Below are positions 48,114-60,389 of a DNA stretch of 64,000 bases, piece after piece. A program made the position numbers and the translations under genes. The stretch spans positions 11,100,501 through 11,164,500 of the forward strand of contig OY987244.1 in the NCBI GenBank assembly GCA_963920765.1. Direction: 5' to 3'. Source of the stretch: Ulota crispa. Lineage: Eukaryota; Streptophyta; Bryopsida; Orthotrichales; Orthotrichaceae. Below the pieces are notes generated by a model that did not search any database, was not told where the DNA came from, and saw only the letters and a program-made list of their open reading frames with translations. Position 1 is the first letter of the stretch; every line of letters begins with the position of its first letter.

Positions 48114-51100
48114 ATGGCTACTTCACGTTCTTCTGCCACCACATCTGTTGTAGTGCCAACAGCTACTCTCAACGTTGAAGCACTAAGGCTTCAGCCTTTT
48201 CTCTTTGCACACTTGGAGATTGACGGGAGCAACTACCTTCTATGGGCAAGAACTGCAAAAGCACATGTTTATGGGGAGCAATTATCCCAGTGCATCACGT
48301 TTGATAACCCTTCTGATCAACCTTCGACCGTAAGTACCACTGATTTATCAACTATATCTTACAAAGCATTACTTTTGCTTTGTTGCCATCTTGCCCCATC
48401 TTTACAATATCAGTACCTAGAGGTCGAAAACCCTAATGAGCTTTGGAATAAGTTCAAGTCTCATTTTGATAACCGTAAAACCATTTTTCTTCCTAGAGCC
48501 CTACATGATTGGACTCATCTACGAGTGTTGGATTTTCCAACACTTGTTTCCTTCAATAGTGAGTTATTTTGTATTATATCACAGTTGAGGTTGTGCGGTT
48601 GTGCGATTGGGCTATCACTGAGGAGGAAATGATTGAGAAAATTCTCTCAACATTTCCACCTGCCTCTGCTGTACTTGCATAGCAGTACAGAAACATGAAA
48701 TTTGAGACTCTCTTAGATCTCATGTTTCTGTTACTTCTTGCCAAAAAGCAAAATGAACTCTTACTTTGTAATGCAAAGTCACATCCAGTCGGTACCCCGG
48801 TTCTTGAGTCTCATGCTGTTAAAGTTTTTGGTACCAAGACTAAGGCATAGAAACATAGAAAAAAATAAGTATAAACACTTAGGTCAATCTAGACGTCCTA
48901 ATCACCATGTTCTAAAGGAGAATACCACTCCTAATAATAATGGTAAGCATCCATTAGAGACGCGTTCTTAGCACAAGTGTGGCAGAGTAGGTCATTTGGC
49001 CACTAGTTGTCGTACATCAGAATATTTTGTAAAAATGTTCAAAGACAACAAAAAACTGCGAGCTGAAGCTCGAGAGGCTCATTCCATGAATGCGTCTATT
49101 GATCCATTTGAAGCTAAGGCTTTCAAAGTATGTGTTGCTAAGGACACTCATATTGGTGAGTCATCTGATGTCCTCTTTGACTTTGCAACAACACATACAA
49201 TTTTGCGTAATAAACATTTTTTTGATGAGCATAATCTTTCATCTTGGAAAACCAAAAATTTGATTACTCTGGCTGGATTGAGTGTGTTTCAATTCTAGGA
49301 GGGGCCAGCAAAGGTGATATTGCCTGAGGGCACCACCATTACATGCATGCATGCTATGTATTCTCCCTCTGCCCTCCGAAATCTGATCAGCTATCAGGAT
49401 GTGCGCGCCAACGATTTTCACATCTTGACCAAAATTCTAGATAGGCATGAGACTTTGGTTATTATGCTTAATAATAAAATTGTGGAAACAGCCTTTGCTT
49501 CGGCAAGTGATTTGTATCGGATTGCAATCCGGCCACCTAGTGTATACAGTTTTGCTATATCTTCTAAAGATAATAAAATTTCACTCTAGCATGGACAATT
49601 TGGTCATCCAGGCTCTACATTGTTTAGAAAAATTATTCTTTGTGTTGCTGAACACAATCTGCAGGTTGCAGATGTAAATTCTATGACATTATGTCAAGCA
49701 TGTGTGCAAGGCAAATTAATTGCCAAACCATCATTATGGAAGCTTTTTCATGAATTACCACCAATGCTTTCAAGGCTACATGGTGATATTTGAGGTCTAA
49801 TAAATCCTATATTAAAACCATTCCAATATTTCTTGGTTTTGGTTGATGCATCAGGCAAGCAATCACATGTCTTGTTATTATCAACAAGAAACTTGGCTTT
49901 TGCCAATTTATTATCAATGTTAATCTACTTCAAGGCCCATTTCCCGGACTATCCAATCAAAACATTGTATATGGATAATGCTTGGGAATTTCAATCAAGA
50001 TCCTTTACAGACTATTGTATTGCAACAAGGATTGATTGGACATATTCAGTTCCATATGAACATGCTCAAAATGGATTGGCAAAGTCTTTTATCAAACGGG
50101 ATTCAACTTATTACAAGTCCATTGCTTCTTCATATAAACCTACTAGCATCTATGTGGGAACATGCAGTTTTACATGCAACAACTTTTATTCGACTCCGTC
50201 TTTCTTCTTTGGAGAATGCTTCTGCACAAGAGTTTATTTCAAGACGTATTCCTAATGTATCTCACCTGCAAGTGTTTAGTTGTTGTGTATGAATTCCAGT
50301 TCTAGAACCCCAACGCCATACTATTGGAGCTCATCGACAAGAAGGCATTTATATTGGATTTGACTCTCCAAGCATTATTTGTTACATCAATCTTTCCACT
50401 AGTACGTTGCTTTGAGCTCATTTTGCCAATTGTCAATTTAAGAGGATAAATTTCCATCTTTTCAAGGAAGAGCATCTATTCAGGAAGGAGCATCTATTCA
50501 AGAGCATTCTAAGGGCATTATATTTAAAGCACCTAAAACATTTACATTGAACCCTGATCCTCGAACATCTTTGGCTGAAACTAAGGTTACTAAAATTTTG
50601 CATTTGCAAAAGATTGCGGATCAAACACTTGATGGTTTCAATGATGCACTAAGGATAACCTAGACTCCATTAAGTGAAGCTCAAAATCTCCATGCTCAAG
50701 TTTCAATTCCAAAAACCATTTCTACTCCAACTTTGCAATTGGTGGGCAAGCGGACTTGTGGACCTAATAAACAACCAGACAAGCGCAAGTTTATTTCATC
50801 TACTCCTACAGCAACCACTTCTACTTTTATAGGATCTGCAACTCTTGAGGGAGAAAATCTTGCTTCTGAACATAATATTCCCAAGCCAAATATTGAATTA
50901 TCTATGATGTATTGCGATACACATGATATTTGGGACATAGCAACCACTGACATAAATGAAACATTTATTTGTATGATTGCAAAAAATCTTTCTTGCAAGA
51001 AAGATGACCCTGAACCAATGACTATTGACAAAGCGATGCGTCATTTTGATTAGATGAAGTGGAAAACGGTTATTGAAGAGGTGTATGTTTCTTTGCATAA

Positions 51101-51922
51101 GAGACAAGTTTTGGACCAATTATTAATAGTCTTTCTTCTTGGCATCTTGGATACAATTTGGTATTTGTATGCAAACGGGATGACAAAAGACAAATCATTT
51201 GTTACAAGGTGCGTTTGATTGCTCAAGGTTTCACTCAAAAGTTTGGAGTTAATTATGATTCTACATATTCACCGGTTCTGAATTCTATAACTTTCCGATA
51301 TCTTTTTGGAATGGCCAAACACACCACATTGGAAATGCGTCTTATGGATGTTGTTACTGCTTATCTCTATGACTCTCTTCATAATAATATTTATATGAAG
51401 ATTCCACCTGATCTCAAAAATAATAAGCAAGTCACCCATATTTTGGGAAAATATCGTGGTATCAAATTACAATGGGCGTTATATGGTCTTAAGCAATCTG
51501 AGTGCATATGGTATCAATGACTACAGAACTACTTTGTTGAGCATCACTTTATAAATGATCCATCATTGTTATGTCTTTTTATTAAAAGAGATAACTATGG
51601 ATTTGTGATCATTAGGTTATATGTTGATGATTCAAACCTTGTGGGCACCAAATTTGCATGTATTGCAGCTACGGAGTTACTCATTCATTAATTTGAAATA
51701 AAACTCCTCAGTAAAACTACCTATTACATTGGCTTGCAAATTATTCACTTGAAAAATGGTAGCATATTTCTTTCCCTACAGGCTTATATAAACCGAATAT
51801 TAAAAAGGTTTAATATGACGGATGCTTACCCATTAAGTCCAACTGCTTGGATGGTTAATTGGTTGTGCGGTACTTTTCTCTACTGTTGTTTTCACTATTA
51901 TGATTTCTATTGGTATGGATAA
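48114..51922 (+). pseudogene. copia gag-pol remnant
   Basis: The gag frame starts at 48114 (MATSRSSATTSV) and keeps the NYLLWARTAKAHV and LWNKFKSHF features. A frameshift near 48600 moves LCDWAITEEEMIEKIL to another frame. The zinc knuckle HKCGRVGHLATSC (about 48975-49013) has lost its first Cys to TAG. The protease site is FDFATTHTIL, so the catalytic DS(G/A) is damaged. Integrase shows a CQACVQGK zinc-binding remnant and the YMDNAWEFQS segment near 49970. Reverse transcriptase keeps VRLIAQGFTQKFGVNY (about 51210) and LYVDDSNLVGT (about 51620). Stops and shifts are spread throughout. Confidence 0.85.
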
Positions 51923-52210
51923 GATTCTCTACCATAGTAAACATTGAACAATAGTCATCTCATTTGCGATGTTCATCTCCATAACCATCATCAACTGCAA
52001 CAAATGAGTGGTGATGATCAATATCAATATCGTACTTTACCTTGTATGACTTGCTCAATGTCAAAAATGGCAAAATATGGGATCTCAACAACTAAAATTT
52101 TTGTCATGAAGCTAAAATGCTCGCGCTGCAAAACAAACAGCTCTTATTGTTGCACAGTTTGCTGCAAAAGAGAAAAACATTCAAATTTTGTCAAATTTTT
52201 TATTTAATTT

Positions 52211-54173
52211 TAGCAAATTGTGCATAATTTTGAAATAAATTAATTAATATTGTCAAAAAAACTCATTATAATAATCATTTCAATCATCAAAATAATATAT
52301 ATATGTATCAATTTCAGAAAATTAAAAAAATTAAAAAATAATTCATTGAATCAAATTTATGATGATGAATAAATGATACATTTTTTATGTAACAAGATTT
52401 TAGTTACAAAGTTCAAAAATACATCAAAATACCATTTACAAAAAATCCAAAAAAATTAAATTTTATAATGTATTTTAAAAATTGATAAAACTGCTTTTGG
52501 TAAAATTAAGATCAAATTTGAATAATGAATTTTATTGTTACTATCAAAAACTAAAATAAATAATTGATGATTTCTAATTTAAAAGAATTGTAGAAAAATG
52601 GAATTAAATTATCAACATTTAATATTTTGTAATGATAAAAATGATGTATTTTCTAAAGAATAATTTTAATGATCTTTAAAGTAATGAATTACTTATATAA
52701 ACATGTTAATAAGGCCAAAAATTTGTTGTGAAAAATAGCTGAAATCTCTTTAAGAAACATAAAATCCAAAAGTTCCAAAATGTCATTTTTTCCCAATTTA
52801 ATGAATAGCGCATTTTAGAAGCAATAACCTCAACATTGTGGAATTTTGTCATTGTGTGCCAGGGTCCTAGATTTGTCGAGAGGACAGGCACAGCGAGAAT
52901 GGTAGAAGGGTTGTTGTGGCTGACAAAGGTGGGGAATGAGCCCTATGCTAAAGCTCATGAGATTTTGAGGATGAACCAAGAGGGGTGTGTCAAAAAGATC
53001 TCGGAAAAGAGGAAGGAGCATTTAGGCATTTGCACATTCATGTATCAGTGACTTATAGTGTATGTTATATTTCTGGGCGTACTTCTCACGGTGTGATCCT
53101 ATTGAAGTAAATATTATTTATGTGGAACAACAATTGTTTTTGGAGACAACTCCAAATGGTTAAAATATTAATTTATATAATAAAACTATATATATTTATG
53201 TATACTTATATTTAAAAATATACATATTTAACAATATGTAATTGTTATATTTTTGTGTTTTGGCATATTAATGTAAGTAAAGTAATAATTGATATTTATT
53301 TATAAATAATAAATTATAGAGATTGTCTTTTTAAAAAATTATACTTATATATAAAATAAACAGCAATTATGAAAATAATACAAAATTCAATCAAATTTTT
53401 TTAATTGAAAAAATAGTATTTTAAAACATTTAAACCTTTACATACTTATAGTTTAAATGTGATTTTCCAAAAACTAAATAATAGAAACGTTTTGAATAGA
53501 TGCTCATAGAGAAGATAATAAAAAAAAAAATTAAAATTGTATTATAATGAATTACTTGCAATAAAATTTTGAGGCAAATACTAAAACCGTGTGATGAAAC
53601 ATGAATTAAAAAAAAAATTGATTGATGTTTTAAGTAATTAGGCTCAAAAACACATTATAAAATACAAAATCATTTTTTTATAGGAAGTAAAAAATTTAAT
53701 AATAAATTTGCTATTATTTCTAAATAAATCTAAATTTGTTTTTTTTCATTCAAAAGTGTATATCAAATCTTTGCATGTTAACATATGAATTTGCAACTGA
53801 TGAAATTGATGAGTATTGTAAGATTAGATAATTTATGTTTGTAGTAAATATGAAGCAACTTGTAAAAGCAATAAGGCTTATTTTTTTGTTACAATATTTA
53901 AGACAAATTACAATGACTTGATTTTAAATGCCAAATGCAAATCATCATTTATAAAGAATTTTAATGCATCTTTGCACTCATTGATTGCATGTAATAAACA
54001 AATTTCTTTGTTAGATTGTGTAATAAAAATAGTCTCATAATAAAAATAAAAAACGGTTGATTGTATACAAAGATATTGTCAATCAGTCTTTATAAATTGG
54101 GCATATATTTTTTGAACTTTCATATGAAAATAATAACATCAAAAATTAAGATCATGTTTTATATGTAGCCAAA
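52211..54173. other. very AT-rich intergenic DNA
   Basis: Runs of A and T dominate and no gene is visible. Near 52786-52812 the string TTCCCAATTTAATGAATAGCGC matches, reversed, the end of family C MITEs, so one element end is present; the other end was not located. A short less AT-rich block at 52830-53050 has open frames on both strands without a recognisable motif. Confidence 0.5.
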
Positions 54174-54277
54174 ATGCTTCATGAACTTAAATATAAAAAA
54201 ATTGTCATAATTATTTTTATCATTTTTAAGCTAATGCCATTAGCACTAGTGTGGCCCTGTGCCGTTGGCTCAATTTT

Positions 54278-54332
54278 CACCCCCCCATGCCCCCCATGCC
54301 CTCCATGCCGTCTCCTCATGCCACCCATGGTT
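54278..54332 (+). repeat. C-rich CCATGCC repeat
   Basis: ACCCCCCCATGCCCCCCATG is followed by further CCATGCC-type units, standing out in otherwise AT-rich DNA. No function is inferred. Confidence 0.6.
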
Positions 54333-54621
54333 AAACTTATACTTTACTTCACTTAAACTTGTACTTTGCTTTGTTTTTAAGTGGATATCCAAATTTTACT
54401 TTGGTTAAACTTGTACTCTACCCTATTTTTACACAAAACTTGTCTTTGGCCAATTAATAATTTTCTAAATTTTTAATTCATAAAAAACTTTGAAATTCCA
54501 TAATTTTCCCACCATACTCCCAAATGCCACAAAACCAAGCCCATGCACCCCTCCTTGCCAAGAGCTTTCCAACGGTACCAAGCATGCGACGGGGGGACAC
54601 ATGGTTTAGGAGATCTCAACG

Positions 54622-54812
54622 CAAACATCCAAACATCCAAACATCCAAACATCCAAACATCCAAACATCCAAACATCCAAACATCCAAACATCCAAACAT
54701 CCATACATCCATACATCCAAGCATCCAAACATCTAAACCTCCAAACATCCAAACATCCATACATCCATACATCCAAGCATCCAAACATCTAAACCTCCAA
54801 ACATCCAAACAA
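54622..54812 (+). repeat. 8 bp minisatellite with a 56 bp higher-order unit
   Basis: About 23 head-to-tail copies of an 8 bp unit (AAACATCC with variants ATACATCC, AAGCATCC and AAACCTCC). The last 112 bp are two almost identical 56 bp blocks (54701-54756 and 54757-54812) of seven variant units. Because the unit is 8 bp and free of stops, long frames are open on both strands, giving octapeptide periodicity. These are artefacts of the repeat. Confidence 0.92.
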
Positions 54813-57800
54813 TCAGCTTGATTTAAGGTATAGATTTTAAGTTTCTTGTATTTTTTATGGTTAAATTTATTTTTTTAATGTATATTTTTTCATTTATTTT
54901 GTTTTCAATTGTTACTTGTGCTTGATTAATTTTTGATTTTGGTTTTGAAAAATCGTTGTTCCTCAACTGCAATGCATGTTTCCTATTAACTAATATTTTT
55001 AGCATTAATTTTTTTGAATTTTTGATTGATTAGAAAGAAATTGTACAAAAAAATTTCTTTGTTATCAATGTTTAAATTAATTTCATTAACTAGTATTGAA
55101 TTTTAGAATGATCATATTTTCTAAATTTGTAATTTTGAATGTTATATTTAAGGTTTGATCATGTAAATTAAGTTAATATTTATGACATGTTTGGCTTATT
55201 CTTAAGCCAATTTTGTGCTTTGAAATGATTTTTCTAAGCTATTAGTGTCATCCATGCCTTTATTGCTTTCACATACAAATATTATTGTTGCTACTTTTTT
55301 TTTGAATTATGTTTTGAGAAGGTTTATAATAAAAGACCACAAGACTTGTTCTTAATGGTATCACAAGACACTATTTGTGATATTTAGAAGTAAACAAAAG
55401 CGTTTTGCTAAAACAAACATTTAAAGAATATAAAATATGTAAAAAATTAAAATAAAATAATTTATGATAAATCACTGTGTAATTATGTTGTAGGTAGTTT
55501 ATCTCTAATTTATCTTAGTAGTCTATTTTTTAAGAACCTTTATTAATACATAAATGAGAATAAATCATATGAGTGATGAGAAATTTTATAAATCTAGTTC
55601 AAAAAATCAAATATGCAGATTAAGATATTAAAATTTTGTAAACCTATTAATTTGAAGTCATATGATTACACCTGAATTTTTTAAACTTCTTTAAACTTTA
55701 ATCATATAATTGAGTTACTTTGAGCCTATTTTCATGTTATACAAAAAACTAACTCTTACACAAGATTAAATTGTGTAGATTGTTATGGTTTGTAAAACGA
55801 AAAAATTGGCACTTTTTTTTTCAAAATTATTCAAATAATTATTAATAGAGATGATAGAGAGAATAGAGATAACAAAAAGGATGGTGCAAATAGAAAGAAT
55901 GAAGAGGATGAAGAAGAAACTGAATATTTTTATGAAAGCATTCAAGACCCAAATGGAGTAATTATTTGAATTTTACAAACTAACTGTTGTCTTTTGTGAT
56001 GGTGAAATTTTGAAGTAGTCTATAAAAATGCATGGAAGAATGATGGAATAAAAAAAAATTTGACTTAAACTTATGCTTAGTTCACACTAGTTGTTAGGAA
56101 AATATTGCTAGAAATACATAACGAGAGTTTTAGGATTGTGTTTCTTGTTTTTCCACCTGCGGAAACGCGTGGCCCTGGTATTTGAAGGTGGTATGTGAAA
56201 GGTGATGAGACTTGTTCACATAGATAACCTTGAGTTCCTCATTACATAAAATTATAGGTGATTACAATTTCTATTGTTCACACCGCCACTGCTATTTTGT
56301 GCTTTGGGATGTTGAGATTTACGTGCTTGCTATAGGCCAATGGTGTTGTCCATCATAGCTTCTTCAAATTCTTATGAGGCAAGTGGGGCTTTATTTCCTT
56401 TGTTTCCTTTGTTTCCCAAAGCACATGAAGCTGTTCTTGGATTTTCTATACAGTACTTGAAAGTATTGTTAGGTAAATGTCAATTTAGGCATTTAAAGAA
56501 CCTCACATAAAATACAAAGTAAAATTGGGAACTTATTATTTTGAAGTTGAGATATATGAATCTTGTGCAATTCCAATCTAGTATACCAAAATTTGATTCA
56601 TAAATATCAAAACTTTATCTTTGGTAAAAAAATTTGTATTAATTCACAATTCTACATGAAAATTGATTGAAAAAATTGGTGATGAATTTTTGAGATACAA
56701 TTGCTTGGATATCTAGGAAACATCCATATGCTCTTTTTTCATGTTAAAAAAAGTACCATTAAGTAACACAATTATGATCAACAAAGAGTTCAATGTGGGG
56801 TGTGGTAGGATCAAAATTTGTAAAATAGATATCTCTATTTTTTAACTAGCTTTTGGCAAAGCAAATGTATCATCATGCTTGGAAGTACAAATTTTATCAC
56901 AATGTGTGAGTGAAATAGTAAAATCAGATTATCTTAAAAAAATATCAATTTTACAAAATTTGGACATGGTCATCACAACATTGAAATTTTTATAAAGGAA
57001 CATAGAAGTTTTTTATTGTAAATGCTTGTTAAAAGGAAAAATGTGCACATGAATCTTTCCTACATATCCATGCAATCAAATGTAAAAAACTCATCAGCGA
57101 TTTTCTTCAATCAATTTTCATGTAGAATTGTGAATTTAATATAAAACAATGCACTAAAAATAGAGTTCGGTTTTTAGGAATCAAAATTTGGTATGCTAGA
57201 TTGGGATTGCATAAGAATCATATATTTGTGATCCAAAATAACAAAATTCCAATTTTACTTAGTATTATGTGAAGTTCTTTGAACAGCAAAGACATTTATA
57301 TAACAATACTTCTAGGTATAGTCTTTTCCCATATTCCTACTGTAAAGTGGGTCCAAATGTCTCTTGGTATTTGGTTTCAACAAGCATACAAACAAGGAAC
57401 TATGGATCCTTGCACAGAAAAATTCTAATCAATGAAGTTTCTCTCTTTGAACCTTTAAATCAAGAAAACACATCAATTTGATTGGCAAAAATGCCTCACC
57501 AATCTTTGGTCATTCACGTGAAACAACAACATTACAAAAGAGCGCACAAAATATTTGCAAATGTTCATTTTAGCCCAATCTTTTACTTACACAATAGTAA
57601 TGAGCTTTCCAACCTTTTCGCATGTCATACGTGAAGTTTGGTGAAAACAACACTCTTAACTTATGTTCTACATAGGTTTGGGTAGTAACGCTATCACTCA
57701 GTGCAAATAGGTGCCTTGCATGACCTACATATGATCACTCTTTTCAACATGGTAGCACCTAGTGTGAATGGACCCTTACATGTAAAGCGTATAATATTGG

Positions 57801-57967
57801 TAGATTTTTTTTGCTCTAAAGTTATACTCTGAGTATTTTTTGATAATATATAGATTTTGCCATTTTTTGGTGCAAAAGTTATAAATGAAAGTTGCAAAGC
57901 ATATGGTGATACATGCTTCTACAATGAGAGTGTTTGGAAGTTTATCAAGAATTTCAACTAGTTTTGT
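54813..57967. other. AT-rich intergenic DNA
   Basis: No gene or element with recognisable ends was found. Two partly complementary segments at about 56560-56700 and 57060-57250 (for example AATTTTCATGTAGAATTGTGAA near 57115 and its reverse near 56650) form a large inverted repeat, perhaps an old palindromic element. No coding sequence is recognisable. Confidence 0.45.
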
Positions 57968-58330
57968 ATGGATTACATGACTGGATTGGATGAGATAATG
58001 AAGGCTTACAAAGCTAGAGAAATGGTAAGAAATAGTTCATTTTCTCAATTGCGTTGGGCAAAATTGACCAAGGAGTGCGCTGTTAGTTGCGTTAGTCATA
58101 CCAACATCTACACTATTGACATTAGTCATTTAGAATATTTATCCACATTGAGATCCAAGCAAGATATGAGGATGTTGGCCAAAAACGTTTGCAAAGCCTT
58201 GTCTATCCTTCATGGGGCGAATCTTGTCCATAGGGATGTCTGATATCCTAATGTTGTGTAGATATTAGAGGAGCAATTCATGTTGATTGACTTAGAGACA
58301 ATAGCAGTTTTCCTTTCTAAGCGCACAAAT
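57968..58330 (+). pseudogene. protein-kinase-like relic
   Basis: One plus frame reads through the kinase subdomain VI region: an LAKNVCKALSILHGANLVHRDV stretch, then, after a TGA, YPNVV, a TAG, and LEEQFMLIDLETIAVF. HRD is intact (about 58230-58240), while the usual DFG is replaced by DLE. The VHRDV-x-PNV arrangement recalls atypical kinase-like domains rather than receptor kinases; that attribution is from memory and uncertain. There is no N-terminal ATP-binding loop and no intact frame, so this is a fragment. Confidence 0.5.
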
Positions 58331-60389
58331 GATTTGAGTAATTTTTGGGGTAGAGCAAAGGGATGTTGGAGGAGAATAACTACACACTCATGTCAAATAT
58401 GTATTAGCTTAGAAGACTTCTAGAGGATTGTATATTTGCAACTGTTTTTTTGACACCAGCACTCATGTTTATTAAGAAGTTTAAGTAGAAGGAGTACATT
58501 GTAGCAATGGCATTGGGTGATCCATGACTACCATAACCTATTTGATAGGTTACTTCTTTCTTTGAGTGGATTACTTAGCACATTTTAGAATTGGCGTGCA
58601 ACACAATATAGCAAAGACTTTGTTCATTTGAGATAAAGATTATAACAAACTTACAAATAAAGAAGAGAACATTCTAAATGCTAAATCCAATATAAATAAT
58701 ATAAATATTTTACAAATCTAAAGCATTTTTTTTTTTCAATTACTATAGGAGCACAAGATATGGAGGTATTTTATAAAAAAGACTGTATTTTTTATGGGTC
58801 TATACATGCAATTTGGTTATTTAAGAGGTCAAGTTGTATTGGATAAAAAGCAAAAAAAAGGTGACTTAACAAAAATAATAGGAAGTGAAAAACACTCAAA
58901 ATTTGAAATCAACCAAAGTGTCATATCCTATATCATAGCAAAAAATGAGGTGTCAAAAGCAATAATAAATTTAAGCGCAAAAAACGTGCCTAACTAAAAA
59001 AAAAGGGAAGTGAAATAAATATCAAAATCTTGCGTAAATAAAGGTGTCATAATTAGGGTTCAAACAAAAAAAATAGGATTAAAAAAAAATGCAAAATTTA
59101 ACATCAACCTAGGCACCTACCAAAATGTTTTAACAAAAAAAATAAGATATAAAAAGAGAAAAAGAAATTTTCTACAATATTAAAGTCCAACCATCAAATA
59201 TTCATATGCCTTTTTTATACTTCTTACCCAAAACCTTTTTGCTGTCACTTTGCTTGGCAGTTCATTTTTCTTCCTTAAAATAGCTTAGGAAAATGGAATT
59301 TCCTAGGCCATATAAGTAATTATAGAGTACCATAATATGAGTCATTTTATCAAACTGTATATTCATAGAAGCCTTTTTAATTCTGCCTTGTAGGTAAATA
59401 GCCCCTAAAAAATATCCCCTAAAAAATATCCCCTTATTGCATGGAGGGTACCCAACATACAAAAAATATTTCTCCTAAGGTTCTTTCCTATCTTTATATT
59501 TGTGGCATCTTGGCATTCATGGTTGTTGCTATAGACAATACTATTGTTGGTTGTCTGCTTCCAGCGTAACACCTTAGTTGAAACGTTGGCATCCAAACAC
59601 ATCACTATTTATATTTGCATGCAAGTTTTCTCAGCGTAGCAGGCAAGTGTTGCATTGGTCCACTTTTCTCAGACTTTTCAAGAATATTCAATGCTTTGCA
59701 ACATTTATTGGGACACTACAAACAAAGTGTATGCTGAACGGTCACAGCAATTCACTGTGACGAGGATAGCTGAAATTGTAAAATTCTACAAAGCATGAGT
59801 TGGGCAATTCGATTCTATGAAACTGGAAACTTTTGAATTATCAGAATGTTGGTCATGTCAAAGGAGAAACCTAGAATATACGCTCTCAACCTGTGTCTTA
59901 TAAAGCGAGATTACACTATAAACAAGATGATTGTTGAAATTCCTGTGAACCAAAAAGCAACATGAGCAGCGTTGGTGCAGTTTGTTTCTGAACGTTGAAA
60001 AGTATGATGTTGAACACAACCATATTAGAAGCATGTTTATACAAGTCGCATCGGTCCAGAGGGGTCAGGAATGCAACTCAAAAACCAATATTTACCAGTG
60101 CATGAAAAGAAGCTTTTAAAGTACATCGGAGGCCAAAAAAAAAGTACATTGTAACTCAACACAATAAGCAGCCTCATTTGCATGCAAAGGTTATCAGATG
60201 AGAGTGAGGGCAAAAGCTAAGAGAAATTGCTCTTGCACTACCTTCAATGTCGGCAGATTTTTGCTACAGTGACAGCTGGTACTTCATAACGTCAGTCATA
60301 CCCACACATCCAGGAAAATGATCTTTAAGCGACGGTGTTCAGTCGAATCACTTGGACATAGCAGAAGAGTGGAAAAGGGCACTTTTTTT
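58331..60389. other. spacer between the kinase relic and PNPase
   Basis: The sequence is AT-rich up to about 59.2 kb, then more balanced toward the PNPase 3' end. No coding motif is visible. CCCCTAAAAAATAT is directly repeated around 59402-59433. The last few hundred bases before 60390 are likely the PNPase 3' UTR. Confidence 0.4.

Larger units (their letters stand above)
47751..52210 (+). mobile_element. Ty1/copia retrotransposon, decayed, 3' LTR not found
   Basis: A 5' LTR of 238 bp is followed by a primer-binding-like segment (CACGTTATTAGCAC, about 48020) and gag, protease, integrase and reverse transcriptase remnants in copia order, all on the plus strand. Homology fades after the YVDD region and a short RNase H-like stretch near 51.9 kb. 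No copy of the LTR was found downstream, so the element is 3'-truncated and immobile. Confidence 0.85.

Noticed and set aside
54473..54821. Long open frames with octapeptide repeats on both strands
   Set aside because: They follow from a stop-free 8 bp DNA repeat (8 is not a multiple of 3) and have no start context or splice support.
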